The notes under the pieces: model-generated
Told to the model about the DNA's origin: nothing
Seen by the model: the letters and a program-made list of their open reading frames with translations, nothing else
Databases searched by the model: none
Part shown: one piece after another, positions 21,901-27,354 of the stretch
Numbering within the stretch: position 1 is the first letter of the stretch
Layout of the letters: the number at the start of each line of letters is the position of its first letter
Position numbers and translations under genes: made by a program
From: Chaetoderma sp. LZ-2023a
Taxonomy: Eukaryota; Mollusca; Caudofoveata; Chaetodermatida; Chaetodermatidae
Reading direction: 5' to 3'
Length of the DNA stretch: 64,000 nucleotides
NCBI GenBank assembly: GCA_034401795.1
Contig: CM067373.1
Location: 43,229,142-43,293,141 of the forward strand

Positions 21901-24494
21901 TCGCCTTCTCCCGCTCTTCTGTGTAGATAACATCCAAATATTTCCCCCCTATGTCCTTTCTGGATGGTGGTTGATAGCCTGGTCGTAAATCTTTTACAAG
22001 GTTTATAAAATGTCTATTTTCTACTAAGCGAAATGGGGAGTTCGTAGCATACACCATCCTAGCTACATCACGATCTAATTCACCACGTTTTTCTGCTGAA
22101 GTTCTGATGACATAATTCTGTAGACCATAATTCAGCTTGGGTATCTTAGCGGCCAATGTACCAGCAGCTAATTGACCGTGCACTGGGCGCTTCACTGCCG
22201 CTGAAGCAGAACTTGAAGTTGACAGAGGTTCAACTTCCATCACCACCACATCGTTTTGATCAACAACAGTTTCAACGCGCTGCTGCTGCTCAGATTGAGA
22301 TGAAGTCCCCGTTTCTGTTGCGGCTACAGCTAGACCTTGAAGTGCTGGTGTTGGTGGACCTGTGCAATTGGCTGCATGTTTTTTTAACCGCTCTGGGATA
22401 CCTTGGAGTTCGTGTCGGCAGACCTTGCAGACAGCCCGGACACCGGCCTTATCTGGGGTCTTCACTTTCTCATAATGAATCCATATTGGATCTTGTTTTC
22501 GGCCGGAGTTAGACATTTTGCTAATTATGGAATTGAAAATATTTCATAGCCTTTGTCACTTAAGCAGTTTTGACTGTATTTTTCAAGAATGAAAAAATGC
22601 TTTTCTATTGCATCATTTAAAAAAAATGATGCAATAAAAAAATGATGCAATAGAAAAATGATGCAATAAAAAAATGATGCAATAAAAAATGATGCAATAA
22701 TAATACTGTTAAAACTGCTTAAGCGAACAAAGTTTTTTTGTATTAAGAAACCAGCAAGCTTAAAATTCAGTTAAAAATAAGTCATAAAAATACCACTTTA
22801 TTCAGTTCCAAAATACAGTTTAGCAATGCATCTGGACCTGTATTAAGAGACCACCTGTCTTAAGAGACCACCTTCTGCGACTCCCACAGCCAGTGTCTTA
22901 ATACAGGTTTCACTGTATAAGTTTTACGTAATTTCCTGGGATGTCGCGAATAAAAATCGATTTAAATCATTGAAATCGATTTAAATCAAAAAAATCGATT
23001 GATTTGATTTTTTTGAAAAAAATCGATTTTTTTCCAACCCTGATTGTATTTGTGTCTGTGTTTACAGGAGGATGACTTGAAGTGGATAGAAGAAAACATT
23101 CCAGCAACACTCGCTGATAAGTAAGTATAGTAAACGGTCATTTTAACTCGCGAATTTGTTCAAGAAAATTTCAATTTTCTCATAGAAAATATAAAATGTC
23201 CATTCAGAGACCAAGAGAAGACTATTTTTGAAAATTTATCACAAGAATGACTGGCTCGATATCCGAGCCAGTCATTCTAGTGCTAAATTTTCAAAAATAG
23301 TCTTCTCTTGGTCTGCAAATGGACATTACTCAAGATCACTGCAGAAGATGTTTTTGATATCAGTCTTATAGGGTTAATGTTAAGACAAAGGCTTATCGTT
23401 CCTTTGCTTTTCTGACCACAAATTGGTTATGGTCTTTTAAGACTGGTGGTCTGTTTTGAGTTACTAATATTATAAATTTAATTGGCAAAATACTGAGCAC
23501 ATGTCCTTTTTCAGACAAAGTGAAAATATGGACAAATATTGACTAACCAGGTGGAGTGTTAGATAAATTTGACTAAGCAGGTGGGGTAAGCGAAACCCAG
23601 CCATGTTTACGAGGCCCGCACCTAGGTGTGATGTCCATTAGGATTTTGCCTAGTATTCGTACAGATACAGGGTGTTAGATAAATGTGCCTTTCATTTATA
23701 CATTTATACAAACCAGGCACTTGCACTTTTAGTGAGTGACTGACTGATGAACTAACTAGCTAACTAAAGGACATAGTGGTTTATTGACTGACTGATGTAC
23801 TAACTAGCTGACTAATGGACATAGTGTTTTATTGAGTGACTGACTGATGTACTAACTAGCTAAGGGACATAGTGGTTTATTGAGTGACTGACTGATGAAC
23901 TAACTCGCTAACTAAGGGTATAGTGTTTTGAACACCTGTCTAACACGTTCAGTGCCTGCTGTACATATGTAAACAAGCATAAATTTGTCCAATACGCGTG
24001 TCTTTCGTGTGTGGTAGAATTTTTAATCACTGACCTAGATATTTGACCTTTTGACCCCAAATTTATTAGACTTCTTCGGGACCGCCCGGTTAATTTTCCA
24101 GTATGGTCAGAATATCTCCAATAGAACCAGAGTTGTTAACAAATTAGTTTTCAAAATAAAATTTTAATTAATCTGGTCGCCTTAACCTTTGACCTTTTGA
24201 TCCCAAATTTATAACACATCGTCAGGATAACAATCTACGGGCAACATTTCCCCAAAGGTAGATTACTGTATACCAAAGACTCTTGAAACTACAGCGTGGA
24301 ATAAGCTTTTGTGACTGACTGACTGACTAAGCGACATGTTGAAAAAGGATGTCTGAACATTCCTGTATTCTGAAAAATGAGCAAACAGACTATATCTCAT
24401 TCTGTTGTTTATTTCTTATAGGGCTTTGCCAAGTATTCTGGATTCTGATGATGAAATAATGACTACAAAGTTTGAAATGTCGAAGATGGAGTGA
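2..24494 (+). CDS. TMEM87: TMEM87-like protein, C-terminal seven exons (5' part outside window)
   Basis: Seven exons joined by GT-AG introns read as one frame: 2-80, 680-750, 10059-10162, 12731-12801, 15939-16003, 23068-23120, 24422-24494 (TGA stop). Intron phases are 1, 0, 2, 1, 0, 2, and every junction keeps the frame. The product (about 171 residues here) starts [15 protein letters not shown], followed by [10 protein letters not shown] and [19 protein letters not shown] (last transmembrane helices), NNQRYAFSPL, an acidic stretch, [19 protein letters not shown], and ends SKME. I recall the same order of blocks in human TMEM87A and TMEM87B, including the FEGMKMR block and the terminal SKME. 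TMEM87 proteins are Golgi membrane proteins with a luminal GOLD-like domain and seven helices, linked to endosome-to-Golgi traffic and, more recently, to ion conduction. The N-terminal signal peptide, GOLD domain and first helices lie upstream of base 1. Whether it is the A or B type cannot be told. Confidence 0.93.
297..490 (+). mobile_element. Family A foldback MITE copy (partial)
   Basis: Arms around AAATGTCCATTTGCAGGCC and the matching TGTAAATGGGCATTTTC fold about the centre GGCTCGGTTGGCTCTGAGCC. The copy ends with GGATTAAAGGTTTAA, a decayed form of the family's TTAA-flanked end. It lies in intron 1 of TMEM87. Confidence 0.75.
591..638 (+). repeat. (TAA)n microsatellite
   Basis: Sixteen uninterrupted ATA/TAA-type triplets, ending 41 bases before the acceptor of the next TMEM87 exon. 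Confidence 0.97.
680..750 (+). CDS. TMEM87: TMEM87-like exon
   Basis: Acceptor TTTCAG ends at 679 and donor GTAAGT starts at 751. The exon completes the split Ala codon and encodes [10 protein letters not shown] then a short polar loop (NGSVDC), matching the helix and following luminal loop of TMEM87. It ends in phase 0. Confidence 0.9.
974..1165 (+). repeat. DIRS left inverted terminal repeat
   Basis: Begins TTTCACATCAAGAGTATAC. The part from about 985 onward (CTTACCTCCCTAATAC... GCGCATGCGCAGACTAGCAC) is the near-exact reverse complement of 7780-7935. Confidence 0.88.
2186..2216 (+). repeat. Poly-G tract
   Basis: Thirty-one G in a row inside the DIRS element. The length is likely unstable and prone to sequencing error. 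Confidence 0.95.
2224..4091 (+). mobile_element. DIRS fossil: gag-like region
   Basis: Coding-like, GC-richer stretch upstream of the reverse transcriptase. It starts with a lysine-rich segment, has a middle section rich in Pro, Ser and Gly, and ends in an Arg/Gly-rich basic tail ([16 protein letters not shown]), as seen in DIRS ORF1 proteins. It is broken. Confidence 0.7.
4307..5560 (+). mobile_element. DIRS fossil: reverse transcriptase and RNase H region
   Basis: RT blocks are visible in order: [39 protein letters not shown] and the catalytic YIDDWL. They are followed by an RNase H with [11 protein letters not shown] and SDNSTVV. The wording (PFGLSxAPxxFT, DDWL) is typical of DIRS rather than Gypsy or Copia. 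Confidence 0.93.
6060..7060 (+). mobile_element. DIRS fossil: tyrosine recombinase region
   Basis: Carries the phage-integrase-type catalytic blocks [18 protein letters not shown] and a terminal HYLRD, preceded by an SAM-like N-terminal part ([17 protein letters not shown]). This domain replaces the DDE integrase of LTR elements. Confidence 0.9.
7590..7697 (+). repeat. DIRS internal complementary region
   Basis: The first half (GCAATATCAAAAGTATTAGG ... CTTGATGTGAAA) is the reverse complement of the outer left end. The second half (TAAACGAAATCTAGG ... AACTCTCTCGTG in reverse) is the reverse complement of the outer right end. The two are fused at GTGAAATAAACG, as in the DIRS1 circular-junction template. 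Confidence 0.88.
7755..7974 (+). repeat. DIRS right inverted terminal repeat
   Basis: Reverse complement of the left repeat over about 160 bases, then a private outer end (AACTCTCTCGTGAAAAAAG... GATTTCGTTTA). The two ITRs differ at only a handful of positions. Confidence 0.88.
8380..8535 (+). mobile_element. Family A palindrome with duplicated centre
   Basis: A family A hairpin (ACTGGAATAACTGGCTCAG) in which the segment ATCAAGCCAGTCATTCTACT is present twice in tandem, so one arm is longer than the other. Confidence 0.7.
8536..9681. other. Intron 2 sequence without recognised feature
   Basis: AT-rich, no coding-like frame, no clear repeat. Part of the 9.3-kb intron between the TMEM87 exons ending at 750 and starting at 10059. 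Confidence 0.6.
9682..9916 (+). mobile_element. Family A TTAA-ended foldback MITE
   Basis: Starts TTAACCCTTAAATTT and ends GAGTGTTAAGCGGGTTAA. The core is a long hairpin, with GACCAAGAGCAGCTTATTTT pairing with AAAATAAGCTGCTCTTGGTC (20 bases, exact), centred near 9796. Length 235 bp. Confidence 0.82.
10059..10162 (+). CDS. TMEM87: TMEM87-like exon (last transmembrane helix)
   Basis: Acceptor TTCTGCAG ends at 10058 and donor GTATGT starts at 10163. It encodes [16 protein letters not shown], then [18 protein letters not shown]. This is the family's best conserved stretch, with a hydrophobic helix capped by LWRP and NNQR. Confidence 0.93.
10244..10521 (+). mobile_element. Family B MITE copy, inserted in a family A copy
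   Basis: Ends GCACCTTTCCAG and CTGGAAAGGTCC. Inside are the family marks ATCATATGACATCATAATCA, GAATATTTTGAAACTAATTT, GGGATCGATCGATCCCAAC and GATGGGCGGTGCATAGCTAA. Family A sequence (CATTTACAGGCC...) resumes at its right edge. Confidence 0.75.
10522..11180 (+). mobile_element. Degraded family A fragments
   Basis: Three partial hairpins with the marks GGCCAACAGAAGAGTATTTT, AATGTCTATTTGCAAGCCAA and ACTGGATTGACTGGCTTGG. Arms are eroded and no full copy remains. Confidence 0.6.
11181..12080. other. Intron 3 sequence without recognised feature
   Basis: AT-rich intron DNA. A short stretch at 11640-11830 holds many CG-containing direct fragments but no readable element. Confidence 0.55.
12081..12208 (+). 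repeat. Imperfect palindrome (short foldback element)
   Basis: TTTTCATATCACTATTATG near the left end pairs with CATAATAGTGATATGAAAAG at the right. The inner arms ATTATCAATTTTGCAC and GTGCAAATTGATCATTTTC also pair. Confidence 0.7.
12220..12541 (+). mobile_element. MITE with TTACCCCTCAG ends
   Basis: Inverted ends TATTACCCCTCAGC and CTGAGGGGTAATA about 320 bp apart, with no coding content. The left end follows a TATA run, so a TA-type target is possible. Confidence 0.6.
12547..12690 (+). mobile_element. Palindromic MITE with GTTACAC ends
   Basis: CGTTACACAAGTGTTTTGGC at left pairs with GCCAAAACGCTGGTGTAAC at right. Inner arms TACACGTGCAAA and TTTGCACGTGTGG also pair, giving a nearly complete hairpin of about 144 bp. 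Confidence 0.68.
12731..12801 (+). CDS. TMEM87: TMEM87-like exon (acidic tail)
   Basis: Acceptor TTCACCAG ends at 12730 and donor GTTAGT starts at 12802. It encodes (R)[18 protein letters not shown] and ends MNDAF. YAFSPL matches the family block FAFSPL, and the acidic run sits where TMEM87A has its Glu/Asp-rich stretch. Confidence 0.9.
12864..12909 (+). repeat. (CT)n microsatellite
   Basis: CT dinucleotides with one TTT interruption, 60 bases after the donor of the 12731-12801 exon. Confidence 0.95.
12980..13188 (+). mobile_element. Family C TTAA-ended foldback MITE
   Basis: Starts TTAACCCTTACCACTCTG and ends CAGAGTGGTCAGGGTTAA. GGAAGATGGTGCTCTC and its partner around CAACATCGTCCATCAAAAT form the centre. 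Its last TTAA is also the first TTAA of the next MITE. Confidence 0.82.
13185..13567 (+). mobile_element. Family A' MITE abutting family C copy
   Basis: Begins TTAACCCATCTCGTGTCAAC and ends near GTTGACACAAGTGGGGTCCC. The centre is the family A hairpin ACTGGCTCGGTAACCGAGCC. It shares a single TTAA with the upstream family C copy. Confidence 0.75.
13582..13736 (+). mobile_element. Family C MITE, short form
   Basis: Ends TTAACCCTTACCGCTCTG and CAGACTGGTAAGGGTTAA. About 155 bp, lacking part of the left arm seen in the 209-bp copy at 12980. Confidence 0.75.
13823..14943 (+). mobile_element. Non-autonomous DNA element of about 1.1 kb
   Basis: The left end GCTGTATTCCGCTTAATAGT with GTAGCCTATGCTC is matched inverted at the right by CTTCTATTAGG-type sequence and CTCTTAAGCAAAATACGGT. 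The interior has no transposase-like frame but includes a C-run (13867-13882). The superfamily is not recognised. Confidence 0.55.
14944..15316. other. Intron 4 sequence without recognised feature
   Basis: Ordinary AT-rich intron DNA; nothing coding-like. Confidence 0.55.
15317..15675 (-). mobile_element. Family B MITE, near full length
   Basis: Begins AATGGACCTTTCCAGTTTTA, carries TGTTGGGATCAATCGATCC, and has the core hairpin ACTTTGAAACTAATTTGACT pairing with AAATTAGTTTCAAAATATT. It runs out through CATATGGTTGAGTGAGGAA. The opposite end is eroded. Confidence 0.75.
15757..15834 (+). repeat. (CTCC)n, (TCAC)n and poly-C compound microsatellite
   Basis: Three adjoining simple repeats, about 100 bases upstream of the acceptor at 15938. 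Confidence 0.95.
15939..16003 (+). CDS. TMEM87: TMEM87-like exon (FEGMKMR block)
   Basis: Acceptor TGTTTTAG ends at 15938 and donor GTAAGT starts at 16004. It encodes (E)[20 protein letters not shown] then A, a basic and serine-rich tail segment. A TTAA-type MITE begins only about 12 bases into the following intron. Confidence 0.9.
16015..16204 (+). mobile_element. Family C MITE next to a TMEM87 splice donor
   Basis: TTAACCCTTACCACTCTC at left, AGAATGGTAAGGGTTAA at right, hairpin centre CGATGTTGCTGTCACC. It starts 12 bases into the intron. Confidence 0.8.
16321..16348 (+). repeat. Tc1 left inverted terminal repeat
   Basis: 28 bases including the flanking TA; exact inverse of the right end. 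Confidence 0.92.
16634..17659 (+). CDS. Tc1 transposase (DD34E), uninterrupted
   Basis: 341 residues from ATG at 16634 to a TAA, the usual length for Tc1 transposases. Residues 5-50 form a first helix-turn-helix ([20 protein letters not shown]), followed by the GRPKK hook at 58-62 and a second helix-turn-helix to about 115. The catalytic core shows Asp151 (HWSDESRF), Asp243 (MDDNARPH) and Glu278 ([12 protein letters not shown]), with exactly 34 residues between the last two. The glycine-rich box [12 protein letters not shown] at 183-194 is also present. All key residues are kept, so the protein may be active or only recently silenced. The enzyme cuts and pastes the element at TA sites. Ignoring its own element, nothing in the neighbourhood depends on it. 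Confidence 0.97.
   Translation: MVRQRLSDRVKWQIIGMHTTGMSCREIGRQLNINHTVISRLIAKHGQTNEVKDRPRSGRPKKSTARDDRALVRLVRRSPFTNSRVLSQQWETRNRVSMSTVKRRLYAAGMKARRPVRRPLLTAHHKEERLRWCNERRHWNMRSWRWVHWSDESRFLLHATDGRTRVWTSRRTAYDQRNIMEEVPFGGGSVMIWGCISFDCKLDLLTVPGTLNGQRYQDSILDRVVVPHFVNHAPGTHPIFMDDNARPHRARAVHEYLRQNAIETLPWPARSPDMNPIEHIWDILGNMVRRRDPPVQNLQELTDALHLEWQRIPQWRISRLVTSMRRRVQAVIQAQGGYTRY
17958..17985 (+). repeat. Tc1 right inverted terminal repeat
   Basis: TGGTGCTTAACTTTTGCACA then GGTGTATA; exact inverse of 16321-16348. Confidence 0.92.
18044..18260 (+). mobile_element. Diverged family A copy
   Basis: Marks CATTTGCAGACGAAGGGG, AAATAGTCTTCTCTTGGTCT and TGCAAATGGGCATTT are present, and the centre has lost one arm of the GGCTCGG block. 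Confidence 0.65.
18261..18937. other. Intron 5 sequence with one family B core hairpin
   Basis: No gene. At 18748-18815 a short family B hairpin (GAGTATTTTGAAACTAATTT ... TTAGGTTCAAAATAGTTAAC) is visible. The 8-bp target duplicate ATTGTATT of the hAT occupies 18930-18937. Confidence 0.6.
18955..19040 (+). repeat. hAT left subterminal GATTTAAATC array
   Basis: Repeated GATTTAAATCATGATTTAAA-type palindromes just inside the left end; probable transposase binding sites by position. Confidence 0.7.
19688..20060 (+). mobile_element. Cluster of family C MITE copies inside the hAT
   Basis: Two or three incomplete copies head to tail. The starts TTAACCCTTAGCACACTG and TAACCCCTAGCACTCTGG are followed by hairpin arms GACGATGCTGCTGTC and GACAGCACCATCTTCC, then GTGTGCTAAGGGTTAA and a further half copy. 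Confidence 0.7.
20340..20455 (+). repeat. Family B-like core hairpin inside the hAT
   Basis: TTGAATATTTTGAAAGCAAT pairs with ATTGCTTTCAAAATATTCAA. The loop region also pairs (GTTGCTGACTTAGGCAGCAAC). The outer sequence ATCCCATCATTCGTAACATA is also repeated inverted at the right. Confidence 0.8.
20666..22516 (-). CDS. hAT transposase with BED zinc finger, uninterrupted
   Basis: 616 residues in one frame. An N-terminal BED finger has Cys30, Cys33, His47, Cys51 ([22 protein letters not shown] shape). The middle has the DUF659/hAT core with [30 protein letters not shown] and CTPHLLNL. The C-terminal hAT dimerisation part has [32 protein letters not shown]. These are the standard blocks of hAT transposases with an N-terminal BED finger, and the length is normal. 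The enzyme would recognise the element's ends and move it with 8-bp target duplications. No stop or frame break is seen, so it may be recent or active. Domesticated ZBED-like genes share these domains, but the flanking ends and target duplication argue for a live-type transposon. Confidence 0.95.
   Translation of the reverse strand: MSNSGRKQDPIWIHYEKVKTPDKAGVRAVCKVCRHELQGIPERLKKHAANCTGPPTPALQGLAVAATETGTSSQSEQQQRVETVVDQNDVVVMEVEPLSTSSSASAAVKRPVHGQLAAGTLAAKIPKLNYGLQNYVIRTSAEKRGELDRDVARMVYATNSPFRLVENRHFINLVKDLRPGYQPPSRKDIGGKYLDVIYTEEREKARKNLEGELVCLALDGWSNIHNEPIVCATVTTCLGDIYLVDTTDTSGHPHTAEYLYDIAKQTIENTHNDFGCIICSIVTDNAANVAKMREFLKERLGFNMIAYGCTPHLLNLTSKDLEMGNVKEHVTQVVKYFRNNHFASAQIRQSSCRKLVMPADTRWNTMYDCLNSYCEAWPTLVTICDGHTDRIDVAIANKVRNVVIKRSADEYRLCLKPVACALDKAQSDNCTIAEAVELWKDVKTALHNDTNNSTKRAADKRYQQAVTPHHMLANLLHPKYRGRNLTQQERETALTIASEIPGLMTLVIKFEAMAPPFHILKFNDEVVNGVTSLHWWKSHRRDFEDDLLEAFEFTQRLMSAVAASAGVERVFSSYGLVQSKLRNKLGTLKAAKLVFLFRSLNCDKENDFRFQLNDDC
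22605..22704 (+). repeat. AATGATGCAATAAAAA minisatellite
   Basis: Six or so copies of a 15-18 base unit, 90-190 bases upstream of the hAT transposase start codon (minus strand). Confidence 0.85.
22705..22921 (+). mobile_element. Small MITE with TACTGT...ACAGTA-like ends
   Basis: TACTGTTAAAACTGCTTAAG at left and CTTAATACAGGTTTCACTGT at right are imperfect inverted repeats. Inside, TTAAGAGACCACCTGTC-type repeats occur. A lone inverted end lies at 22555-22578. Confidence 0.55.
22945..23036 (+). repeat. hAT right subterminal AAATCGATTT array
   Basis: AAAATCGATTTAAATCATTG and neighbouring copies mirror the left subterminal array. Confidence 0.7.
23068..23120 (+). CDS. TMEM87: TMEM87-like exon
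   Basis: Acceptor TGTTTACAG ends at 23067 and donor GTAAGT starts at 23121. It encodes [17 protein letters not shown] plus two bases of Lys. EDDLKW is a family signature. The 3' end of the hAT element lies only 25 bases upstream of this exon. Confidence 0.92.
23143..23377 (+). mobile_element. Family A TTAA-ended foldback MITE
   Basis: TTAACTCGCGAATTTGTTC at left and TATAGGGTTAA at right. The central arms GAGAAGACTATTTTTGAAAA and TTTTCAAAAATAGTCTTCTC are exact complements. It lies 22 bases after a TMEM87 splice donor. Confidence 0.82.
23733..23930 (+). repeat. Minisatellite with a unit near 57 bases
   Basis: About four units of the type GAGTGACTGACTGATGAACT, AACTAGCTAACTAA, GGACATAGTGGTTTATT. 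The GACT/GACTGA sub-motif is itself repeated. Confidence 0.85.
23990..24340 (+). repeat. Diverged TTTGACCTTTTGACCCC repeat pair
   Basis: Two half-units carrying ATTTGACCTTTTGACCCC and CTTTGACCTTTTGATCCC about 150 bases apart, related in wording to the long tandem array at 46200. Confidence 0.5.
24422..24494 (+). CDS. TMEM87: TMEM87-like last coding exon
   Basis: Acceptor TTCTTATAG ends at 24421. It encodes (K)[18 protein letters not shown] then MSKME and a TGA at 24492-24494. The end matches the ALPxLLDSDEE...FERSKME tail of vertebrate TMEM87A as I remember it. Confidence 0.93.
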
Positions 24495-25131
24495 TGGATG
24501 GACAAAGAGAATACTTTAATTCGCTTATTTATTCTTCTATAATACTGATAACCTCGCAAACCTGATCATGGTGTTCTGTGTGCGTCAATATGCATGTTGC
24601 ATGTGTAAGTGTTTCTGTGGTAATGTATTATCCCGTTCACCAACTAATCCTGGAAGCAGTATTTTCTTTAGGATATAAAATTTAATCTGTTGAATATTTT
24701 GATATTAATTTGACTTGAAGCCATTGCAATGGAGATTTTTTATGAGAAAATTGAATTTTAAGGGTTAAAGGGTTGTTAAGTTCTGGCAGTCTAGCATGTA
24801 CTGGTTGTGATATATTTGTTGCTTCTTGTCCCTTTGCTGCATTTTTCAATGCATTGGCAAGCTTGACATTTATTGTATACATAAATGTATATTTGTGTTG
24901 TTTTCTTAAACATTGGAAGTCTAGTATCTCAATTGTAAAACAACTTCAGAAAAGTTGGTGAATATTTTGAGACTAATTTGACTGGGAGCTTCAGGTAGGA
25001 ATAGTTCCCAGTCAAATTAGTTTCAAAATATTCAACACAATATTCCTTACATAATAATGAATTTGGTTGGTCCTGGCCTGTAAAGGGTATGGTTAATTTG
25101 TTATTATGTATATATATCATAATTATTCATT
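24495..25131 (+). other. TMEM87 3' flank, probable UTR, with a family B hairpin
   Basis: Directly after the stop codon. No clear polyadenylation signal can be chosen. At 24957-25042 a family B hairpin (GAATATTTTGAGACTAATTT pairing with AAATTAGTTTCAAAATATTC) is present, with a half copy at 24686-24730. Confidence 0.55.
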
Positions 25132-25460
25132 TTAACCCTTTAACACTCGTATCAGCCAAAAATGGCTTCTACAGAGACAGTTACATGTTATATGCTGTAT
25201 GTATTAACGCCTTAACACTCGCATTTGTTCAAGAATTTCTCATAGAAAATGCCCATTTGCAGACCAAGAGAAGACTATTTTTGAAAATTTACCGCCAGAA
25301 TGACTGGCTCGATAATGGAGCCAGTCATTCCAGCAGTAAATTTTCAAAAATAGTCTTCTCTTGGTCTGCAAATGGGCATTTTCTATGAGAAATTCTTGAA
25401 CAAATGCGAGTGTTAAGGCGTTAATACATACAGCATATAACATGTAACTGTCTCTCTGAG
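25132..25460 (+). mobile_element. Family A copy enlarged to a 283-bp near-perfect palindrome
   Basis: Starts TTAACCCTTTAACACTCG. From 25173 to 25455 the sequence is a near-exact inverted repeat about a 7-base loop at 25314: AGAGACAGTTACATG at the left is mirrored by CATGTAACTGTCTCT at the right. Because of this, both strands encode the same peptide (MLYAVCINALTLAFV). Those frames are artefacts, not genes. Confidence 0.88.
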
Positions 25461-25804
25461 AACATTAATTTATGACGAGCTATGTGAATTATGTCCATGT
25501 TGTGTGCAGTTTATTGCGCAGCATGTCATATGTGAATAGGAAACTGTTGCTCGCATAGACAACTATCCCCAGGCAAGTTAGTGTCAAAATATTCAACGGA
25601 ATATTTTTTACATTGCAGACAAATTTTTGTATCTAGTCTTTCACATTCAAAATGTGAACCCTATCCACTCTGAACTCCTTTCAGAGAAGGCATGGAACTG
25701 TTGTCTCTTTCTTTTGATTCTAATTTGTCATAGTTTCTAAGCAAATTATTTTCAAAATTAAAAAAAAAAAGAAAGATATTACCTGCTAATGGATCTATTT
25801 GAAG
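25461..25804. other. No recognised gene
   Basis: AT-rich flank with a family B remnant (AAGTTAGTGTCAAAATATTC) near 25575 and an A-run at 25758. Confidence 0.5.
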
Positions 25805-26210
25805 GGTTAAAATTTTCATTAACCTTTAATGGTCATAATTGTAAAAAATATATACATCTCTGCTTAGTGATCATTCATGAGTATCTATTTTCTAGCCAAA
25901 AAGACTAATTTTGAAAATTCACCCCTGGAATGACTGGGTCATTTATCGAGCTAGCCATTCAAGTCATAAACATTTTTAAACAGTCTTGGTCTGGAAATGG
26001 ACAGTTCTCAAGATCTATGTGGAGACGGTTTTGGCTGTCTTGACCGTTAAGCCTTTAAAGGTGAAGCCGGTCATAACCAGCCTCTGCAGTGATCTTGATA
26101 ACCGAGCCAGTCATTCCAGTGGTCAATTTTTTGGCCTGCAAATGGACATTAAATAAGCAAATATTTTGATTTTCTTGACCAAATTTGACCATTAAAGGGT
26201 TAAAGAGTTA
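25805..26210 (+). mobile_element. Family A' type MITE, diverged
   Basis: Bounded by GGGTTAAAATTTTC and CATTAAAGGGTTAAAGAGTT. It contains two family A hairpin remnants (CCTGGAATGACTGGGTC and ACCGAGCCAGTCATTCC). Confidence 0.65.
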
Positions 26211-26429
26211 ATCAGCTGATGATTGTATTTATGTATTTACAGCTGCTGTTGATAATCAATCTGTTGCTAAGAGTTATCATAATGAGAAATGTTTTATTAT
26301 TCTCGCTGGAAAAAAAATGTGTGTACGTATTCTAACTGTACATGTACAGTCATTATTCAACTGAAAAGTCATTGCTTTGTCTGAACATATAAAATTGTGT
26401 AATCAATATTTTGACGTATAATTCATCAC

Positions 26430-26525
26430 ATGTGCACGCACGCACGCATGCACGCACGTGCATACGCTTGCGTAAGGGTAAATTTTTTAAAGTAGACACG
26501 CACACAAACACACACATGCGTAGTC
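26430..26525 (+). repeat. GCAC/CA-rich alternating tract
   Basis: GCACGCACGCACGCATGCAC followed by CACACAAACACACACATGCG; a purine-pyrimidine alternating stretch. Confidence 0.85.
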
Positions 26526-26744
26526 AATTTCATCCTTTGTGTGTATTTATAATAGTTAAAAATAGTTAAAATATTGTTGAATAATTGTAAAACAGTCTTA
26601 CCACAACTACTCTCAGTAATGTGTAAAGCAGCTTTATAAGTATTCAGCATTTAATTGATTGACCCTTCCATCCCTGTAATTCCAGTATTTTCAATTAATG
26701 CAAATTGTTACATCATAAAGAATGGAGGGATATGATGTGTCACT

Positions 26745-27000
26745 CAAGTATCTGATTTTCTAATCAAATACGTTACACGTTAGCTGATGTCACAGTCAAA
26801 ATGACAGCTCGAAAATAGCAAAATCTGTCAATTTACACTTTAATAACCATTCGCTTGCTTATTTTAAAACCTATTTGGCTTGGAGCTGTTGCTGCCGTAG
26901 GTGCCCAGTCAAAATAGTTTCAAAATATTCAGCAGCTTAACTGTATAGTTACCTTGAAATCACTAGCTTAGTTCAAATAATACCATTTTATCGATGGATG
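26745..27000 (+). mobile_element. Family B2 MITE copy
   Basis: Shares TAATCAAATACGTTACACGT, TTAGCTGATGTCACAGTCAA and the core AATAGTTTCAAAATATTCAG with copies at 28505 and 32580, differing from family B proper in the left half. Confidence 0.6.
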
Positions 27001-27354
27001 ATATATAAATTGCCTGATATATCATCCCACAGTCATGTTATTATGACATAGGATGTATTGATCGATTAACATCGAGTGATATATGTAGTGCCCTCAACTG
27101 AATGTTTGTAGATTAATTCAGCTGACAAATTGAAAATGACGCCAGTTTACAGTTTTGTTTTCAGGCCTTGGCGGTAGATTACTTTAATTTGAAAACCAAG
27201 CGGGATTTTTAAATACTCTAACTGAAAATGGAAGAAATTTCCATTAATATTTAATGTCCCCCTATTTTCAGTTAGAGTTTATTTTTTTGGACTTTAGCAT
27301 TGAAAGTGTTAATAGGAAAGAGTGCCTGTCGAACATTGAGTATTGAGGAATCCA

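Larger units (their letters stand above)
18938..23042 (-). mobile_element. hAT DNA transposon, 4.1 kb, with 8-bp target duplication
   Basis: The ends CAGGGTTGG (18938) and CCAACCCTG (to 23042) are inverted. The bases outside are ATTGTATT on both sides (18930-18937 and 23043-23050), the 8-bp duplication expected of hAT. Subterminal zones on both sides are packed with GATTTAAATC and AAATCGATTT motifs. It carries one full transposase on the minus strand plus nested MITE copies. It is antisense to TMEM87. Confidence 0.95.

Noticed and set aside
25089-25443. Opposing frames that encode the same 36-residue peptide
   Set aside because: A direct result of the 283-bp palindrome; no homology to any protein.
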